Of a DNA stretch of 64,000 bases, positions 9,073 through 18,238 are shown piece after piece. Both the position numbers and the translations under genes were made by a program. Origin of the DNA: Candidatus Gastranaerophilales bacterium. GTDB lineage: Bacteria > Cyanobacteriota > Vampirovibrionia > Gastranaerophilales > Gastranaerophilaceae. The notes beneath the pieces were generated by a model. The model was not told where the DNA came from. It worked only from the letters and a program-made list of their open reading frames with translations, and did not search any database. Positions within the stretch are counted from its first letter, which is position 1. Each line of letters starts with the position of its first letter. Location: assembly GCA_944325525.1 (NCBI GenBank), contig CALVAK010000003.1:115779-179778 (forward strand), written 5' to 3'.

Positions 9073-9606
9073 TTGGCGAGAGATAAACATAATAAATCTC
9101 AGGTAAATAAAAGTACTTCTTTTGAATATATAAATAAACATGAAATTTTGGAAAAGATACAACCGCTTATTGATAATACGCTCATGAGATTCGGACTCAT
9201 TCCGGTCGAAATTGAACTAGTTAAAGAAAATCACCGCTGGTTTTTAAGAATATTTATTTTCTCAACAGAAAGAGAAGTCGGAATTGATGATTGTGAAAAA
9301 GTGTCAAGAAGCTTATCGGATTTTTTAGAAGATTTAATTCCTTTTAAATATTACTTGGAAGTAAGCTCCCCGGGAATGGAGAGAAAAATAAAATCAGATA
9401 AAGAATATCTTATCTTTAAAGGTAAAGATATAAATATAAAGCTAAAAGAACCTGTTGATGATTCCGGCGAAAAGCAGTTTGTCGCCAAAATAGTAGATTT
9501 TGACGAGAATGAAGGGTTAACGGTTTATACATATAAAGATAAACAAAATATTTTAATAAAAAAAGAAAATATTGTATCAGCAAAATTATACTCGAGTGAA
9601 ATATAG
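9073..9606 (+). CDS. rimP: Ribosome maturation factor RimP
   Basis: RimP is needed for late maturation of the 30S ribosomal subunit. The protein has the two-domain layout of the family: an N-terminal alpha/beta domain with G-L-I-P-V-E-I-E-L and the R-I-F-I core, the conserved E-V-S-S-P-G block near residue 95, then a C-terminal SH3-like barrel. Translation starts at a TTG (9073) with an AAAGGAG site eight bases upstream; there is no better in-frame ATG. At 177 residues it is slightly longer than average because of a polar N-terminal extension of about 20 residues. It lies 10 bases from nusA, the classical gene pair. Confidence 0.93.
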   Translation: MARDKHNKSQVNKSTSFEYINKHEILEKIQPLIDNTLMRFGLIPVEIELVKENHRWFLRIFIFSTEREVGIDDCEKVSRSLSDFLEDLIPFKYYLEVSSPGMERKIKSDKEYLIFKGKDINIKLKEPVDDSGEKQFVAKIVDFDENEGLTVYTYKDKQNILIKKENIVSAKLYSSEI

Positions 9607-9616
9607 GAGAGAAAAC

Positions 9617-10855
9617 ATGATTAAAATAGGAACAGCTCTATTTGAAGCTTGCGAAGAATTAGAAAGGGAAAAAGGAATTTCTAAAGACGTTATTATTGCT
9701 TCTTTATGTGATGCAATGGTTGCAGCATATAAAAAACATTTGAAACAAAAAGATGTTCCTAATGTTGAAGCTATATTGGATGAACAAACGGGTGAAATCG
9801 GTGTTTTTAGAACAAAATTAGTTGTAGATAAAGTTGAAGATCCGAATCTTGAAATTTCGTTGAAAGAAGCAAAAGAAATTGATGATGAAGTTGAACTTGA
9901 AGATGAAGTTAAAATAGAAGTAACACCGGAAAATTTCGGACGTATTGCCGCTCAAAGTGCTAAACAGGTTATAACACAAAGAATAAGAGAAGCTGAAAGA
10001 AAATTAGTACTTGATGAATTTATGGAAAAGAAAGGAACTTTAACTACAGGTATTATACAACGTGTTGAAAACAGAAATGTTATTGTAAATATAGGCAAGA
10101 CAGATGCAATAATGCCACCAAAAGAACAAATTCCCGGAGAATATTACAAACCCGGTAACCGTATCAGAGTATTTGTTCTTAATGTTAAAGAAACGGCAAG
10201 ACTTCCTCAAGTAATAGTTTCACATGCTCACGCAGAAATAGTAAGGGAATTATTTGAACTTGAAGTTCCAGAAATTGAAGATGGAATTGTAGAAATAAAG
10301 TCAATTTCAAGAGAAGCAGGCTATAGAACCAAAATTGCGGTTGCAAGTAATGATCCTGATGTTGATTCAGTTGGTGCCTGCATTGGGCCAAGAGGAAGCA
10401 GAATCCAAACTATTATCGGTGAATTAAAAAATGAAAAAATTGATATAGTAAGATATTCTGATAACCCTGTTGAATATATCGTTAATGCTTTATCTCCGGC
10501 GAGAATTGTTTCAGTTGATATATTAGCGGATGATGAATATTCAAAAGAAGCATTTGTTATTGTCCCTGATGATCAATTAAGTCTTGCTATAGGACGAGAT
10601 GGACAAAACGTAAGGCTTGCACACAAATTAACAGGCTGGAAGATAGATATAAAAAGCGTTTCTCAAGCTGAAAAAATGGAGTATTCTCCGCATCAGCAGC
10701 ATTCTGATGAAATAGAAACAACACAGGAAAATGATGATGATACAGTTGATGAAATAGCACAAGAAATAGAAGATTCTCAAGAGTATGCCGTTGATGATGA
10801 AGATATAGCATCTCTTGATAATTCAGCTGAAGAAGAAACTGTTTCTGAAGAATAA
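9617..10855 (+). CDS. nusA: Transcription termination/antitermination protein NusA
   Basis: NusA binds RNA polymerase and modulates pausing, termination and antitermination. The 412-residue protein shows the N-terminal polymerase-binding domain, an S1 domain starting around G-I-I-Q-R-V-E-N, and two KH domains, seen in C-I-G-P-R-G-S-R-I and A-I-G-R-D-G-Q-N-V-R-L-A. It ends in a strongly acidic tail of about 50 residues instead of the C-terminal repeats found in Proteobacteria. The ATG at 9617 has a GGAGAG site; the in-frame start further upstream would overlap rimP and is unlikely. The usual followers ylxR and infB are absent: a terminator follows directly. Confidence 0.96.
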   Translation: MIKIGTALFEACEELEREKGISKDVIIASLCDAMVAAYKKHLKQKDVPNVEAILDEQTGEIGVFRTKLVVDKVEDPNLEISLKEAKEIDDEVELEDEVKIEVTPENFGRIAAQSAKQVITQRIREAERKLVLDEFMEKKGTLTTGIIQRVENRNVIVNIGKTDAIMPPKEQIPGEYYKPGNRIRVFVLNVKETARLPQVIVSHAHAEIVRELFELEVPEIEDGIVEIKSISREAGYRTKIAVASNDPDVDSVGACIGPRGSRIQTIIGELKNEKIDIVRYSDNPVEYIVNALSPARIVSVDILADDEYSKEAFVIVPDDQLSLAIGRDGQNVRLAHKLTGWKIDIKSVSQAEKMEYSPHQQHSDEIETTQENDDDTVDEIAQEIEDSQEYAVDDEDIASLDNSAEEETVSEE

Positions 10856-10870
10856 AAAACAAAACAAAAT

Positions 10871-10905
10871 AAAAAGAACGGATTAATTAATCCGTTCTTT
10901 TTATT
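10871..10905. terminator. Bidirectional intrinsic terminator shared by nusA and the WG-repeat gene
   Basis: A long perfect palindrome, AAAAAGAACGGATTA and its complement, lies 16 bases after the nusA stop. The stop codon of the convergent WG-repeat gene is inside the stem. A-rich and T-rich flanks give a usable terminator in both directions. Confidence 0.85.
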
Positions 10906-11768
10906 TTATTCCATAAATTTTTTCTTACGACGGTTAAAGGTCCATTATTAGGATTTCTTACATAATTATAATAATTTCTTGCATAATAAAATGGATATTT
11001 AGGCAGCCAGGTTAGTTTTATTAATATTGACACTGTTTCTGCACCTTGAGATAACATAAGCTGGTCAATAGTATCTTCATGTGCAGGTGAGATTGAAGAA
11101 AATAATTTTATCAAGTAATCTGTAAAAGTTAACACCGAATATCCTGATACTACTCCTGTATTTACTACAAGACTTGACACTTTATAATCAGGGCTTGCTG
11201 TTACTGCTTTTACATCATCAGGCAGTGTAAGAGTTTGTGCCGAAACCTGCTCTATTTCATACCATTGTCCGTTATATTGGATTCTCATAATATTGGGTTT
11301 TGGCATATAAATATCTTCAAATTTATTATCAAGTATGATTTTTCCATTAAAATCAGAAATTCCGTATTTATAATCTTTATATGTTAATATCATTCCTCCA
11401 AATAACAAATCTAAAGAATCATATACAGGAGGGATAAGAGCAAAACCTTTAGAATCATATAGCCCGAAATCTCCATAATTTCCGAGTTTTACATACTTCC
11501 CCAGAACTCTTTCCGCATGGCGGTATTTTGCTGGTACAAGTATATTACCTTTTGTATCAATTATTCCGAACTTACTTTTCTTTTGTACTATAAAAGCATT
11601 ATCTTCTAATCTTATTATTTTATTATATTCAGGCTTTACTATTACAGTATCATTCTCATCTTTTATGCCGAATTTGTTTTCTTCATTAAAAATTTTAACT
11701 TGAGAAAATGCTGTATTTTGAGATATAAATAATAGTATAGTACATAGTATAAGTAATAATTTTTTCAT
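10887..11768 (-). CDS. Secreted WG-repeat protein
   Basis: A signal peptide of about 22 residues (M-K-K-L-L-L-I-L, cleavage near A-F-S-Q) precedes at least four WG/KWG-type repeats. These show the pattern F-G-I-x-D-x-x-G-x-I/V-x-x-P-x-Y: N-K-F-G-I-K-D, S-K-F-G-I-I-D-T-K-G, G-D-F-G-L-Y-D-S-K-G and Y-K-Y-G-I-S-D-F-N-G. WG repeats form beta-propeller-like or rod-like structures of unknown biochemical role, common in secreted bacterial proteins. The C-terminal ~110 residues lack repeats. The gene is divergent from the AsmA-like gene with only 25 bases between the start codons, so their promoters must overlap coding DNA or each other. Confidence 0.8.
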   Translation of the reverse strand: MKKLLLILCTILLFISQNTAFSQVKIFNEENKFGIKDENDTVIVKPEYNKIIRLEDNAFIVQKKSKFGIIDTKGNILVPAKYRHAERVLGKYVKLGNYGDFGLYDSKGFALIPPVYDSLDLLFGGMILTYKDYKYGISDFNGKIILDNKFEDIYMPKPNIMRIQYNGQWYEIEQVSAQTLTLPDDVKAVTASPDYKVSSLVVNTGVVSGYSVLTFTDYLIKLFSSISPAHEDTIDQLMLSQGAETVSILIKLTWLPKYPFYYARNYYNYVRNPNNGPLTVVRKNLWNKIKRTD

Positions 11769-11793
11769 AATTAAATTATAGCATAGAGGTATT

Positions 11794-14550
11794 ATGTTGA
11801 AAAAAATTTCAAAAGTTCTATTTGTTATATTTCTTTTAATAACAACTTTCTTTGTTTTATTTTCTTTTGTTTATGTAAAAGTATTACCTTTTATTGTTTC
11901 AAACAATAAAATAATAAATTTTGCAGAAAAAACAGTTAGTAAATATTCTGATTTTGATATAAAAATAATTAATCCGGAGTTAACAACAGGTTTTTCTCCA
12001 GTTATTGATTTTAGTGTTGAAAAAATTATAGTTAACGTACAAAATGACAGACTATTTGAAGTTGAAAATCTTGATACTTCTTTTTCTTTCAGCAAACTGT
12101 TAAAAAAGACAATAATAGTTTACAGATTTGGAGCAGATAAAGTTTTTGCGGATTTTAATAAGCTGTTTAAATTGTCTTCAAAAGAAAATAACAATCAACA
12201 AAATTTTGATTGGAAGATAGATTTATTTGATTCGATTTTATATGTTAATAATTTTGAAATTATATATAATCCAAAGCCGGATACTCTAGTTAATCTGAAA
12301 GCTAATAATGTAAGTATTGATAATACTAAAAAAATTGAAAGATTTGTTCATCTCAACTTTGATGCTGATATAACAAGAAACAATAGAACTGTTCATGTTT
12401 CTTTTACAGATAACAACAAAATTGTAATAAAAAACAAACATATTTACGTAGATAATTGTCCTTTAACAATTAATCATTCAAAAATGTTTTTTAATGCTGT
12501 AGCCGATAACGAAAAAAATTATGAAGTTATTGTATTTTCAAAAAGATTTTTCATTCCTGATGTTATAAAACTGTTATTAACCGATGTTGTTGAAAATAAC
12601 ATAAAAGATGTACTGGCAATGCTGGGCAGAATAAATGGTGATGTTGATTTTAAAGTAAAATTAACCAATAATTCATTTGACGGAGAAATAATACTGAACA
12701 GATTATCAGCTAAAATTGTACAATTAAATAATCTGCCTTTTACTTTAAATTCAGGAATAATTTCCATAAAAGGACAAGATTTAACCTTAAAAAATTTCAA
12801 AGGTTTCTATAACAATAAAAAAGAAAATGAATTTGATTTTGAAGGCAGTGTTAAAGATTATTTAAAAACAATTGATACTAATATAGTAATTAATGCTCTG
12901 TTAACAAATGACTTTTTTGAGGATTATTTATCAAAACTTGCTGGCGTTAAATTTACATTAAAAGGGAAAAGTAAATCCAAAATAATTGTTGATTTTATGA
13001 ACAATAATTTTGACATTAAGATGATGGGTAAAATTGCAAAAGGCGATGACATTTTAGTTGAAGGTTCATCTTTAAGTCCGGTAAATTTTGACAGAGCATT
13101 AACTGCTGATATTCATTTAACTGGTGAAAAGCTGAATATAGAAACAATAAATTACTATATTGCAAAAGAATTAAATAAAAACACACGTGGAGTTAAGCCT
13201 ATTTTGAATATAAAAGGCAATATGAATATAATAACAGGTAAAATTTATGATCTTGGATTTGAAATACCGAACCCTCTTCCGAGTGAATTTTTAAATGTTT
13301 TGATAGGACAAAAGATGTTTAAAAGAGGTAAATTCTGGGGTGATATGTATTATGTTAACAAAGGGGAATATCCTGTTCTGGCTGGAGAATTGTTTGCCGA
13401 GAAAATTATAATACCGTCCCAGCGTTTATTTTTAAAAGAAGGAAAAATTAAAACAGAAAATGGAACAGTAAACATAACCGCAAACGGCAAATACAGAAGA
13501 TGCGGATATGAATTTTCAGGGAAAATACTTAATGCCCTTGTATTTCCTATAGTTGTTAAGAATACATCTCTTGTTATAGATGATATTGATATAGATAGAA
13601 TAATGAAAGCAATGACAGCACCGGTTAAAGCAGCAGACTATAATATAGAAGATATAGAAAAAGATGATTCTGATTCAGTAAATATGACCTTTGACCCCAA
13701 AAATCTCATTATTGAAGAATGTATTTTAAAAATAAAAAAGGGAAATTATAACGAAATAAATTTTGCGAATATAGCAGCAAAAATGTCTCTTGATAGAAAC
13801 AGTATATTTAAGCTATATTCAAATAGATTTGAAATTGCCGAAGGTCATTCATCTGCTGATGTAAGATGCGATTTAAAAAATAAAAAATATTCTCTTCGTC
13901 TTGGTATAAAAGACGTTAACTCGGATATTATGTCTACTGCAATATTAAATTTAAAAAGAGAAATTTCCGGAAAAGCTAGCGGACTTATTGCTTTAAATAC
14001 TGATGATTCTTTAAAATTAAACGGTTCAATTAAATTTGTAGTTAAAAACGGTACAATTCAAAAAATAGGATTGGTGGAATATATTTTAAAATTTGCAGCA
14101 TTATTTAGAAATCCTTTAGCAATGATTAGTCCTACCATATTTTCTGATATGGTAAATATTCCTGAAGGTAATTTTGATAAAATTACAGGTGATTTAGAAT
14201 TGAAAAATAATGTTATTGAATTAATAAGAATTAAATCGTATGCACCACAATTAAGTGCATACATAGTAGGAAGATACGACTTAGAAAACAGTGATGCAAT
14301 ATTAAGAATATATACAAAATTTACAAATAAAAGTAAAGGTTTTGCCGGATTTTTAAGAAATCTTTCTTTGAACTCTCTTGCAAACAGAATTCCATTAAAC
14401 TCAAGAAATGATATGAATTATTATGCAGCAGAACTTGCCCAGCTTCCTGATATTGATGCAGATGAAAAGGATTGCCAGATATTCTTAACAAAAGTTGATG
14501 GAGATGTGGAACATAATAACTTTATTTCTTCGTTAAAAAAAATAAAATAA
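11794..14550 (+). CDS. Large AsmA/YhdP-like envelope protein
   Basis: The 918-residue protein starts with a single transmembrane helix (residues ~6-35) and continues as a very long beta-rich periplasmic region. Near the C-terminus is the typical AsmA-like block: G-S-I-K-F-V-V-K-N-G, then G-N-F-D-K-I-T-G-D-L, then a segment ending in R-Y-D-L-E-N-S-D. AsmA-superfamily proteins (AsmA, YhdP, TamB) are inner-membrane-anchored bridges thought to move phospholipids towards the outer membrane. The exact subfamily cannot be told from sequence alone. The start has an AGAGG site. Confidence in the superfamily is good. Confidence 0.75.
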   Translation: MLKKISKVLFVIFLLITTFFVLFSFVYVKVLPFIVSNNKIINFAEKTVSKYSDFDIKIINPELTTGFSPVIDFSVEKIIVNVQNDRLFEVENLDTSFSFSKLLKKTIIVYRFGADKVFADFNKLFKLSSKENNNQQNFDWKIDLFDSILYVNNFEIIYNPKPDTLVNLKANNVSIDNTKKIERFVHLNFDADITRNNRTVHVSFTDNNKIVIKNKHIYVDNCPLTINHSKMFFNAVADNEKNYEVIVFSKRFFIPDVIKLLLTDVVENNIKDVLAMLGRINGDVDFKVKLTNNSFDGEIILNRLSAKIVQLNNLPFTLNSGIISIKGQDLTLKNFKGFYNNKKENEFDFEGSVKDYLKTIDTNIVINALLTNDFFEDYLSKLAGVKFTLKGKSKSKIIVDFMNNNFDIKMMGKIAKGDDILVEGSSLSPVNFDRALTADIHLTGEKLNIETINYYIAKELNKNTRGVKPILNIKGNMNIITGKIYDLGFEIPNPLPSEFLNVLIGQKMFKRGKFWGDMYYVNKGEYPVLAGELFAEKIIIPSQRLFLKEGKIKTENGTVNITANGKYRRCGYEFSGKILNALVFPIVVKNTSLVIDDIDIDRIMKAMTAPVKAADYNIEDIEKDDSDSVNMTFDPKNLIIEECILKIKKGNYNEINFANIAAKMSLDRNSIFKLYSNRFEIAEGHSSADVRCDLKNKKYSLRLGIKDVNSDIMSTAILNLKREISGKASGLIALNTDDSLKLNGSIKFVVKNGTIQKIGLVEYILKFAALFRNPLAMISPTIFSDMVNIPEGNFDKITGDLELKNNVIELIRIKSYAPQLSAYIVGRYDLENSDAILRIYTKFTNKSKGFAGFLRNLSLNSLANRIPLNSRNDMNYYAAELAQLPDIDADEKDCQIFLTKVDGDVEHNNFISSLKKIK

Positions 14551-14623
14551 ATATGTAAAAAATATAATATTTGTAGTAAAATAAAATCTGTTCAAATGAA
14601 TAAAAATAAAATATAAAAAATAA

Positions 14624-14694
14624 TCCCGTTTCGTCTAATGGTAGGACGCAAGACTCTGGATCTTGCTATCGAGGTTCGAATCCTTGAGCGGGAG
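14624..14694 (+). tRNA. tRNA-Gln (anticodon CTG)
   Basis: A complete cloverleaf can be folded: acceptor TCCCGTT with AGCGGGA, D-arm GTC/GAC, anticodon stem CAAGA/TCTTG around loop CTCTGGA, T-arm CGAGG/CCTTG around TTCGAAT, discriminator G. The anticodon CTG reads CAG. The weak U1-A72 pair and G73 fit glutamine tRNAs. CCA is not encoded. Confidence 0.93.
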
Positions 14695-14900
14695 TTTTAT
14701 TTAATCAGGTGTCGTCTGTATTTTTGTTATTTTTATACTATCAAAAATTGTAAGTTTACCGGTTATTATTTATATAAAAACCATCCAATTGAACAAATGT
14801 TATTTGACTTGTCTTTAAAACCAGTAAACAAGGCATCTAAAAAAATATAACTTTTTAAATTTTATTAAAATTTTGTCCGACGCATAAAAAGGAGATAAAT

Positions 14901-15638
14901 ATGCAAATAAAAGATTATCAGGTTGTTCTTCTTGGTGTAGTTATTGCCCTTGGCGGTATTTTTTCATCTTATGTTATTTCTAAATCTATTGTTGAGTTTC
15001 AAAAACTGCAAAATCAGACCATAAGAGTAACAGGAAGTGCAAGTCAGAAAGTCACATCTGATTCTTCTTCTTGGAATATCAGTTTTAGAACTAAAGCTGT
15101 AACTTTAAAACAGGGCTATGCAAAAATCAATTCCGATGCTGTTAAAATCAGAGATTTCTTTCTCTCAAAAGGAATAAAAGAAAATAATATTACATTTTCT
15201 TCTATAAGCAGCTATGAAAATTATAAAAGGACTCCAAACGGAAATATGACAAATGATATTGATACATATACTGTATATCAAAATGTTACAGTTAAGGCTA
15301 ATGATACTGAAACATTAACAAAATTATCTAAAGAAATAGATGTACTTATTAATCAAGATATAAATCTCAATGCAGAAAATGTGCAGTACTTTGTATCAAA
15401 TCTCGACGATATAAAAGTAAAAATGGTTGGAGAAGCATCTAAAAATGCTAAACAAAGAGCTGAAAGTTTAGTTAAAGGTACAGGCGGAAGAATAGGAACT
15501 ATTAACAGTGCAAAAATGGGCGTTTTCCAAATTGTTCCGGTTGATTCTACCGATGTTTCTGATTACGGTTACAATGATACAAGTGCTATTGAGAAAAAGG
15601 TTGTAGCAACAGTAACTGCTACTTTTACAGTAAAATAA
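14901..15638 (+). CDS. SIMPL-domain (DUF541) protein
   Basis: This is an exported or membrane-anchored protein of 245 residues with one N-terminal hydrophobic segment (residues ~8-27), followed by a SIMPL domain. The evidence is the T-I-R-V-T-G-S-A-S start of the domain, a central F-L-S-K-G-I-K-E-N-N-I segment, and the C-terminal A-K-Q-R-A-E-S-L-V-K-G-T-G-G block. SIMPL proteins occur in many bacteria as periplasmic or surface proteins (for example E. coli YggE) linked to oxidative stress, but their molecular activity is not settled. An AAAGGAGAT site precedes the ATG. The gene stands alone and ends in a strong bidirectional hairpin. Confidence 0.88.
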   Translation: MQIKDYQVVLLGVVIALGGIFSSYVISKSIVEFQKLQNQTIRVTGSASQKVTSDSSSWNISFRTKAVTLKQGYAKINSDAVKIRDFFLSKGIKENNITFSSISSYENYKRTPNGNMTNDIDTYTVYQNVTVKANDTETLTKLSKEIDVLINQDINLNAENVQYFVSNLDDIKVKMVGEASKNAKQRAESLVKGTGGRIGTINSAKMGVFQIVPVDSTDVSDYGYNDTSAIEKKVVATVTATFTVK

Positions 15639-15654
15639 TTTACCTGTAATGTAA

Positions 15655-15689
15655 TAGAAAATATCCGCATATTATGCGGATATTTTCTA
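15655..15689. terminator. Bidirectional terminator hairpin between SIMPL gene and minus-strand neighbour
   Basis: TAGAAAATATCCGCAT pairs perfectly with its complement across a 3-nt centre. The hairpin starts 17 bases after the SIMPL stop and overlaps the last codon of the convergent gene, with T-rich arms in both directions. Confidence 0.85.
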
Positions 15690-16283
15690 TAATTTATGAA
15701 CTTCTTCTGGAATAATAATAAGTTTTCCGTATACTTTTTTGGGTCTGAATTTCAAATGTGCTAACAGTTCCAAAGCTTCTTGTCTAGAATTGGCATAAAC
15801 AATAACAGAACCGTAAATAGTTTTAAGAGAACTGATATCTTCAAGAGCATGTTTTCCGCCTATAACAACATCATCTTGAACAGTAGCGATTTTACCTGTA
15901 TTTTTTAGTTTTGTATTTAATAAATTCAGACTTTTAAGAATTTTTGTTACACCGGTTATTAAAGGAGGTTCATCAACATTAAGGTCAGCAAAAGTTGTAA
16001 AGCAAGACGGTTGACGATATTCTGTCAGAGCAAAAGTCCCATCTTTTAATTTTTTTGTTCCTATTCCTGCAAGTTTTAATATTTCGTATGGAGTTTTTCC
16101 TTTAACAAGATCTTTTTCTTTTTGCGTTGCCCGTATTAACTCATTTGAATATAACACCTTAACAGGTTTTTGTTTTAACGGATTTGCCGCATTTTCTATT
16201 TGACCAAGAGTTCCAAGACTTTTTGCATTTTTTGCTTTTCTAATTAAACTAATTGAATCAACACAATAATCATATATTTGCAT
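15687..16283 (-). CDS. Hypothetical protein of about 198 residues
   Basis: I do not recognise this family. The ATG at 16283 is chosen because of its AAAAGGA site; an in-frame GTG at 16331 has none. The N-terminal half is basic and contains P-Y-E-I-L-K-L-A-G-I-G-T-K-K-L, resembling a short DNA-binding or helix-turn-helix segment. The C-terminal half alternates beta strands and helices (D-D-V-V-I-G-G-K-H-A-L, then S-V-I-V-Y-A-N-S). There is no signal peptide or membrane segment. It follows ftsY on the same strand after 85 bases, so it may belong to the nusB-ftsY transcript. Confidence 0.6.
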   Translation of the reverse strand: MQIYDYCVDSISLIRKAKNAKSLGTLGQIENAANPLKQKPVKVLYSNELIRATQKEKDLVKGKTPYEILKLAGIGTKKLKDGTFALTEYRQPSCFTTFADLNVDEPPLITGVTKILKSLNLLNTKLKNTGKIATVQDDVVIGGKHALEDISSLKTIYGSVIVYANSRQEALELLAHLKFRPKKVYGKLIIIPEEVHKL

Positions 16284-16367
16284 TTTAAATCCTTTTAAAT
16301 GACTAAAGTCAGAAAAAGATTTAATTTGCACAAATGTATTTTGTTTTTAATAAAAATTAATGAATTA

Positions 16368-17345
16368 TTATTTGTCAAACAAAGCATCAAGAAAATCTTT
16401 TGAATTAAAGAGCTTTAAATCTTCAAGTTTTTCACCAATTCCGACAAGTTTTACAGGGAGTGAAAATTCTTTTGCTATAGCTATAATTATTCCGCCTTTT
16501 GCACTTCCGTCAAGTTTTGTAAGGGCTACCGATGTTAAGTTGACACAATCGGAAAACAATTTTGCTTGAGAAAGTCCATTTTGACCGGTATTTGCGTCTA
16601 AAACCAGCATACTTTCCTTTAAAGAATCAGGTGCAAGCTTATCAATCACATTTTTTACTTTACTTAATTCTTCCATAAGATTACGTTTATTTTGCAATCT
16701 TCCTGCTGTATCAATTAAAAGAACATCGTAATTTTCATTCTGTGCTTTTTTAATTGCATCATAAACAACAGCCGCAGAATCAATCCCGTCTTTTCTGTAT
16801 ATATCAACCTGAGCCCGTTTTGCCCAAATATCCAGTTGTTCTTCTGCTGCCGCTCTAAAAGTATCACCTGCGGCAACCAGAACTTTTTTCCCCGACAATC
16901 TCAATTTGTATGCCAATTTAGCAATTAATGTTGTTTTTCCCGCACCGTTTACACCGGTAATAAAATATATATTTAAACCGTTATCATCAAAGTTCAAACA
17001 AGAACTGCCTGTATTTTTAAGAATTTCTTCAAATTCATTTTTTAAAAATTGTTTTATTTGAGAAGGTTTTACTTTTGTTTGTTTTCTTAATTTATCTGTA
17101 ATAGAAGATGCAAGATTAACTCCTAAATCTGCTTTTATAAGTAAATCTTCCATATCATCAAGTATAAAATCATCAAATTCTTCTTCCTCTTCTACACTTG
17201 ATACAACATTTTCAACAAGATTTTGTGTAGTATTTGATATTGTTTTTTTTAATCCTTCAAAAGAAAAATTCCAGAAAGAAGATTTTTCTTTCTCTTCTTG
17301 AGGATTGTTGTTATCTTGAGAATTTTTTTTAAAAAAATTAAACAT
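16368..17345 (-). CDS. ftsY: Signal recognition particle receptor FtsY
   Basis: FtsY is the SRP receptor GTPase that delivers ribosome-nascent chain complexes to the Sec translocon. The 325-residue protein has a short charged N-terminal region, the NG-domain four-helix bundle, then the GTPase motifs: G-V-N-G-A-G-K-T-T (P-loop), D-T-F-R-A-A-A, D-T-A-G-R-L-Q-N and T-K-L-D-G-S-A-K-G-G. The long acidic A domain of E. coli is reduced to about 50 residues. It lies 15 bases downstream of nusB, probably as one transcript. Confidence 0.97.
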   Translation of the reverse strand: MFNFFKKNSQDNNNPQEEKEKSSFWNFSFEGLKKTISNTTQNLVENVVSSVEEEEEFDDFILDDMEDLLIKADLGVNLASSITDKLRKQTKVKPSQIKQFLKNEFEEILKNTGSSCLNFDDNGLNIYFITGVNGAGKTTLIAKLAYKLRLSGKKVLVAAGDTFRAAAEEQLDIWAKRAQVDIYRKDGIDSAAVVYDAIKKAQNENYDVLLIDTAGRLQNKRNLMEELSKVKNVIDKLAPDSLKESMLVLDANTGQNGLSQAKLFSDCVNLTSVALTKLDGSAKGGIIIAIAKEFSLPVKLVGIGEKLEDLKLFNSKDFLDALFDK

Positions 17346-17360
17346 AATTACCGTAATGAT

Positions 17361-18017
17361 TTATTTTAAATTATTTTCAATAACTACTTTACCAAGAATT
17401 CCATTAACAAAAGAAGCAGAATCTTCAGTTGAATATTTTTTTGCAAGTTCTACAGCTTCATCAATAATAACTTTTAATGGAGCATCTTTAACATAAAGTA
17501 ATTCACATATAGCTATCCTTAGAATATCTTTATCCATTTTTACAAGACGGTTAATATCCCATCCTAATGCATACTTTTTAATCTGTTCATCAATTTCTTC
17601 TTTATTTTCTTTATAAGCATTTGCTATTTTAATAATATATTCTTTTACATGTGAATTTTCTTCAAGTGTTGACATTTCAGCTATTTCGATTGCGAGCATT
17701 GTTTTTTCTGCTATATTTAACAATTCGTCAAGTTTATTTTGCATATCTGATGTCATAGGAACAGGAACAGGAATATTTGATACATCAATAGGACGTTCAA
17801 GGTTTTTAGGATGGTTTGATTCATATTCTTCAATATACTCTTTTATTTCCAGTATAGAAGTTGTTACAGATTTAAGGTCATCCGCCGAAGAATTAGTCAA
17901 TGTTCTTACCGATTTAAGTACAATATCCTGAAAATCCCATTTGTTTAAATCTTTAATTGAATCCATTTGAGAAAATAAAATCAAAGCTAGTTCTCTGGCA
18001 GCACGTCTTGCTTGCAT
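17361..18017 (-). CDS. nusB: Transcription antitermination factor NusB
   Basis: NusB pairs with S10 (NusE) at boxA to support antitermination of rRNA operons. The conserved start A-R-R-A-A-R-E-L-A-L is preceded by the ATG at 18017 with an AAAGGAAATTAAT leader; an in-frame ATG at 18041 would add eight unlikely residues. The C-terminal NusB signature is clear: D-K-D-I-L-R-I-A-I-C-E-L-L-Y, then V-I-I-D-E-A-V-E-L-A-K-K-Y, then F-V-N-G-I-L-G-K-V. At 218 residues it is longer than E. coli NusB (about 140) because of an insertion in the middle third. It is the first gene of a pair with ftsY. Confidence 0.92.
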   Translation of the reverse strand: MQARRAARELALILFSQMDSIKDLNKWDFQDIVLKSVRTLTNSSADDLKSVTTSILEIKEYIEEYESNHPKNLERPIDVSNIPVPVPMTSDMQNKLDELLNIAEKTMLAIEIAEMSTLEENSHVKEYIIKIANAYKENKEEIDEQIKKYALGWDINRLVKMDKDILRIAICELLYVKDAPLKVIIDEAVELAKKYSTEDSASFVNGILGKVVIENNLK

Positions 18018-18116
18018 ATTAATTTCCTTTAAAAAATACATACTATAATATAATTATAGTCATAAAAATAAATAAAAGTATATAAGAAATATAATAAAAG
18101 ACTAAATTAAAATTAC

Positions 18117-18145
18117 TTGACTTTTAACTATTATCTTAATAATAT
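18117..18145 (+). promoter_or_regulatory. Promoter for tRNA-Gln(TTG)
   Basis: A -35-like TTGACT at 18117-18122 and a -10-like TAATAT at 18140-18145 are separated by 17 bases. The expected start is about 10 bases before the tRNA 5' end. Confidence 0.55.
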
Positions 18146-18162
18146 AAAAAAGACGGGTTTAA

Positions 18163-18235
18163 TGGGGCGTCGCCAAGTGGTAAGGCACCTGGTTTTGGTC
18201 CAGGCATCTCGGAGGTTCGAATCCTTCCGCCCCAG
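18163..18235 (+). tRNA. tRNA-Gln (anticodon TTG)
   Basis: The cloverleaf is complete: acceptor TGGGGCG with CGCCCCA, D-arm GCC/GGC, anticodon stem CCTGG/CCAGG around TTTTGGT, T-arm GGAGG/CCTTC around TTCGAAT, and discriminator G. The anticodon TTG reads CAA and CAG. U1-A72 fits glutamine identity. CCA is not encoded. Confidence 0.95.
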
Positions 18236-18238
18236 TAA

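Noticed and set aside
10185..10862. Two minus-strand frames rich in Leu, Gln and Phe within nusA
   Set aside because: Their composition is typical of antisense translation of Glu/Lys-rich coding sequence.
14638..14850. A 70-codon plus-strand frame
   Set aside because: It starts inside tRNA-Gln(CTG), has no ribosome binding site and encodes nothing recognisable.
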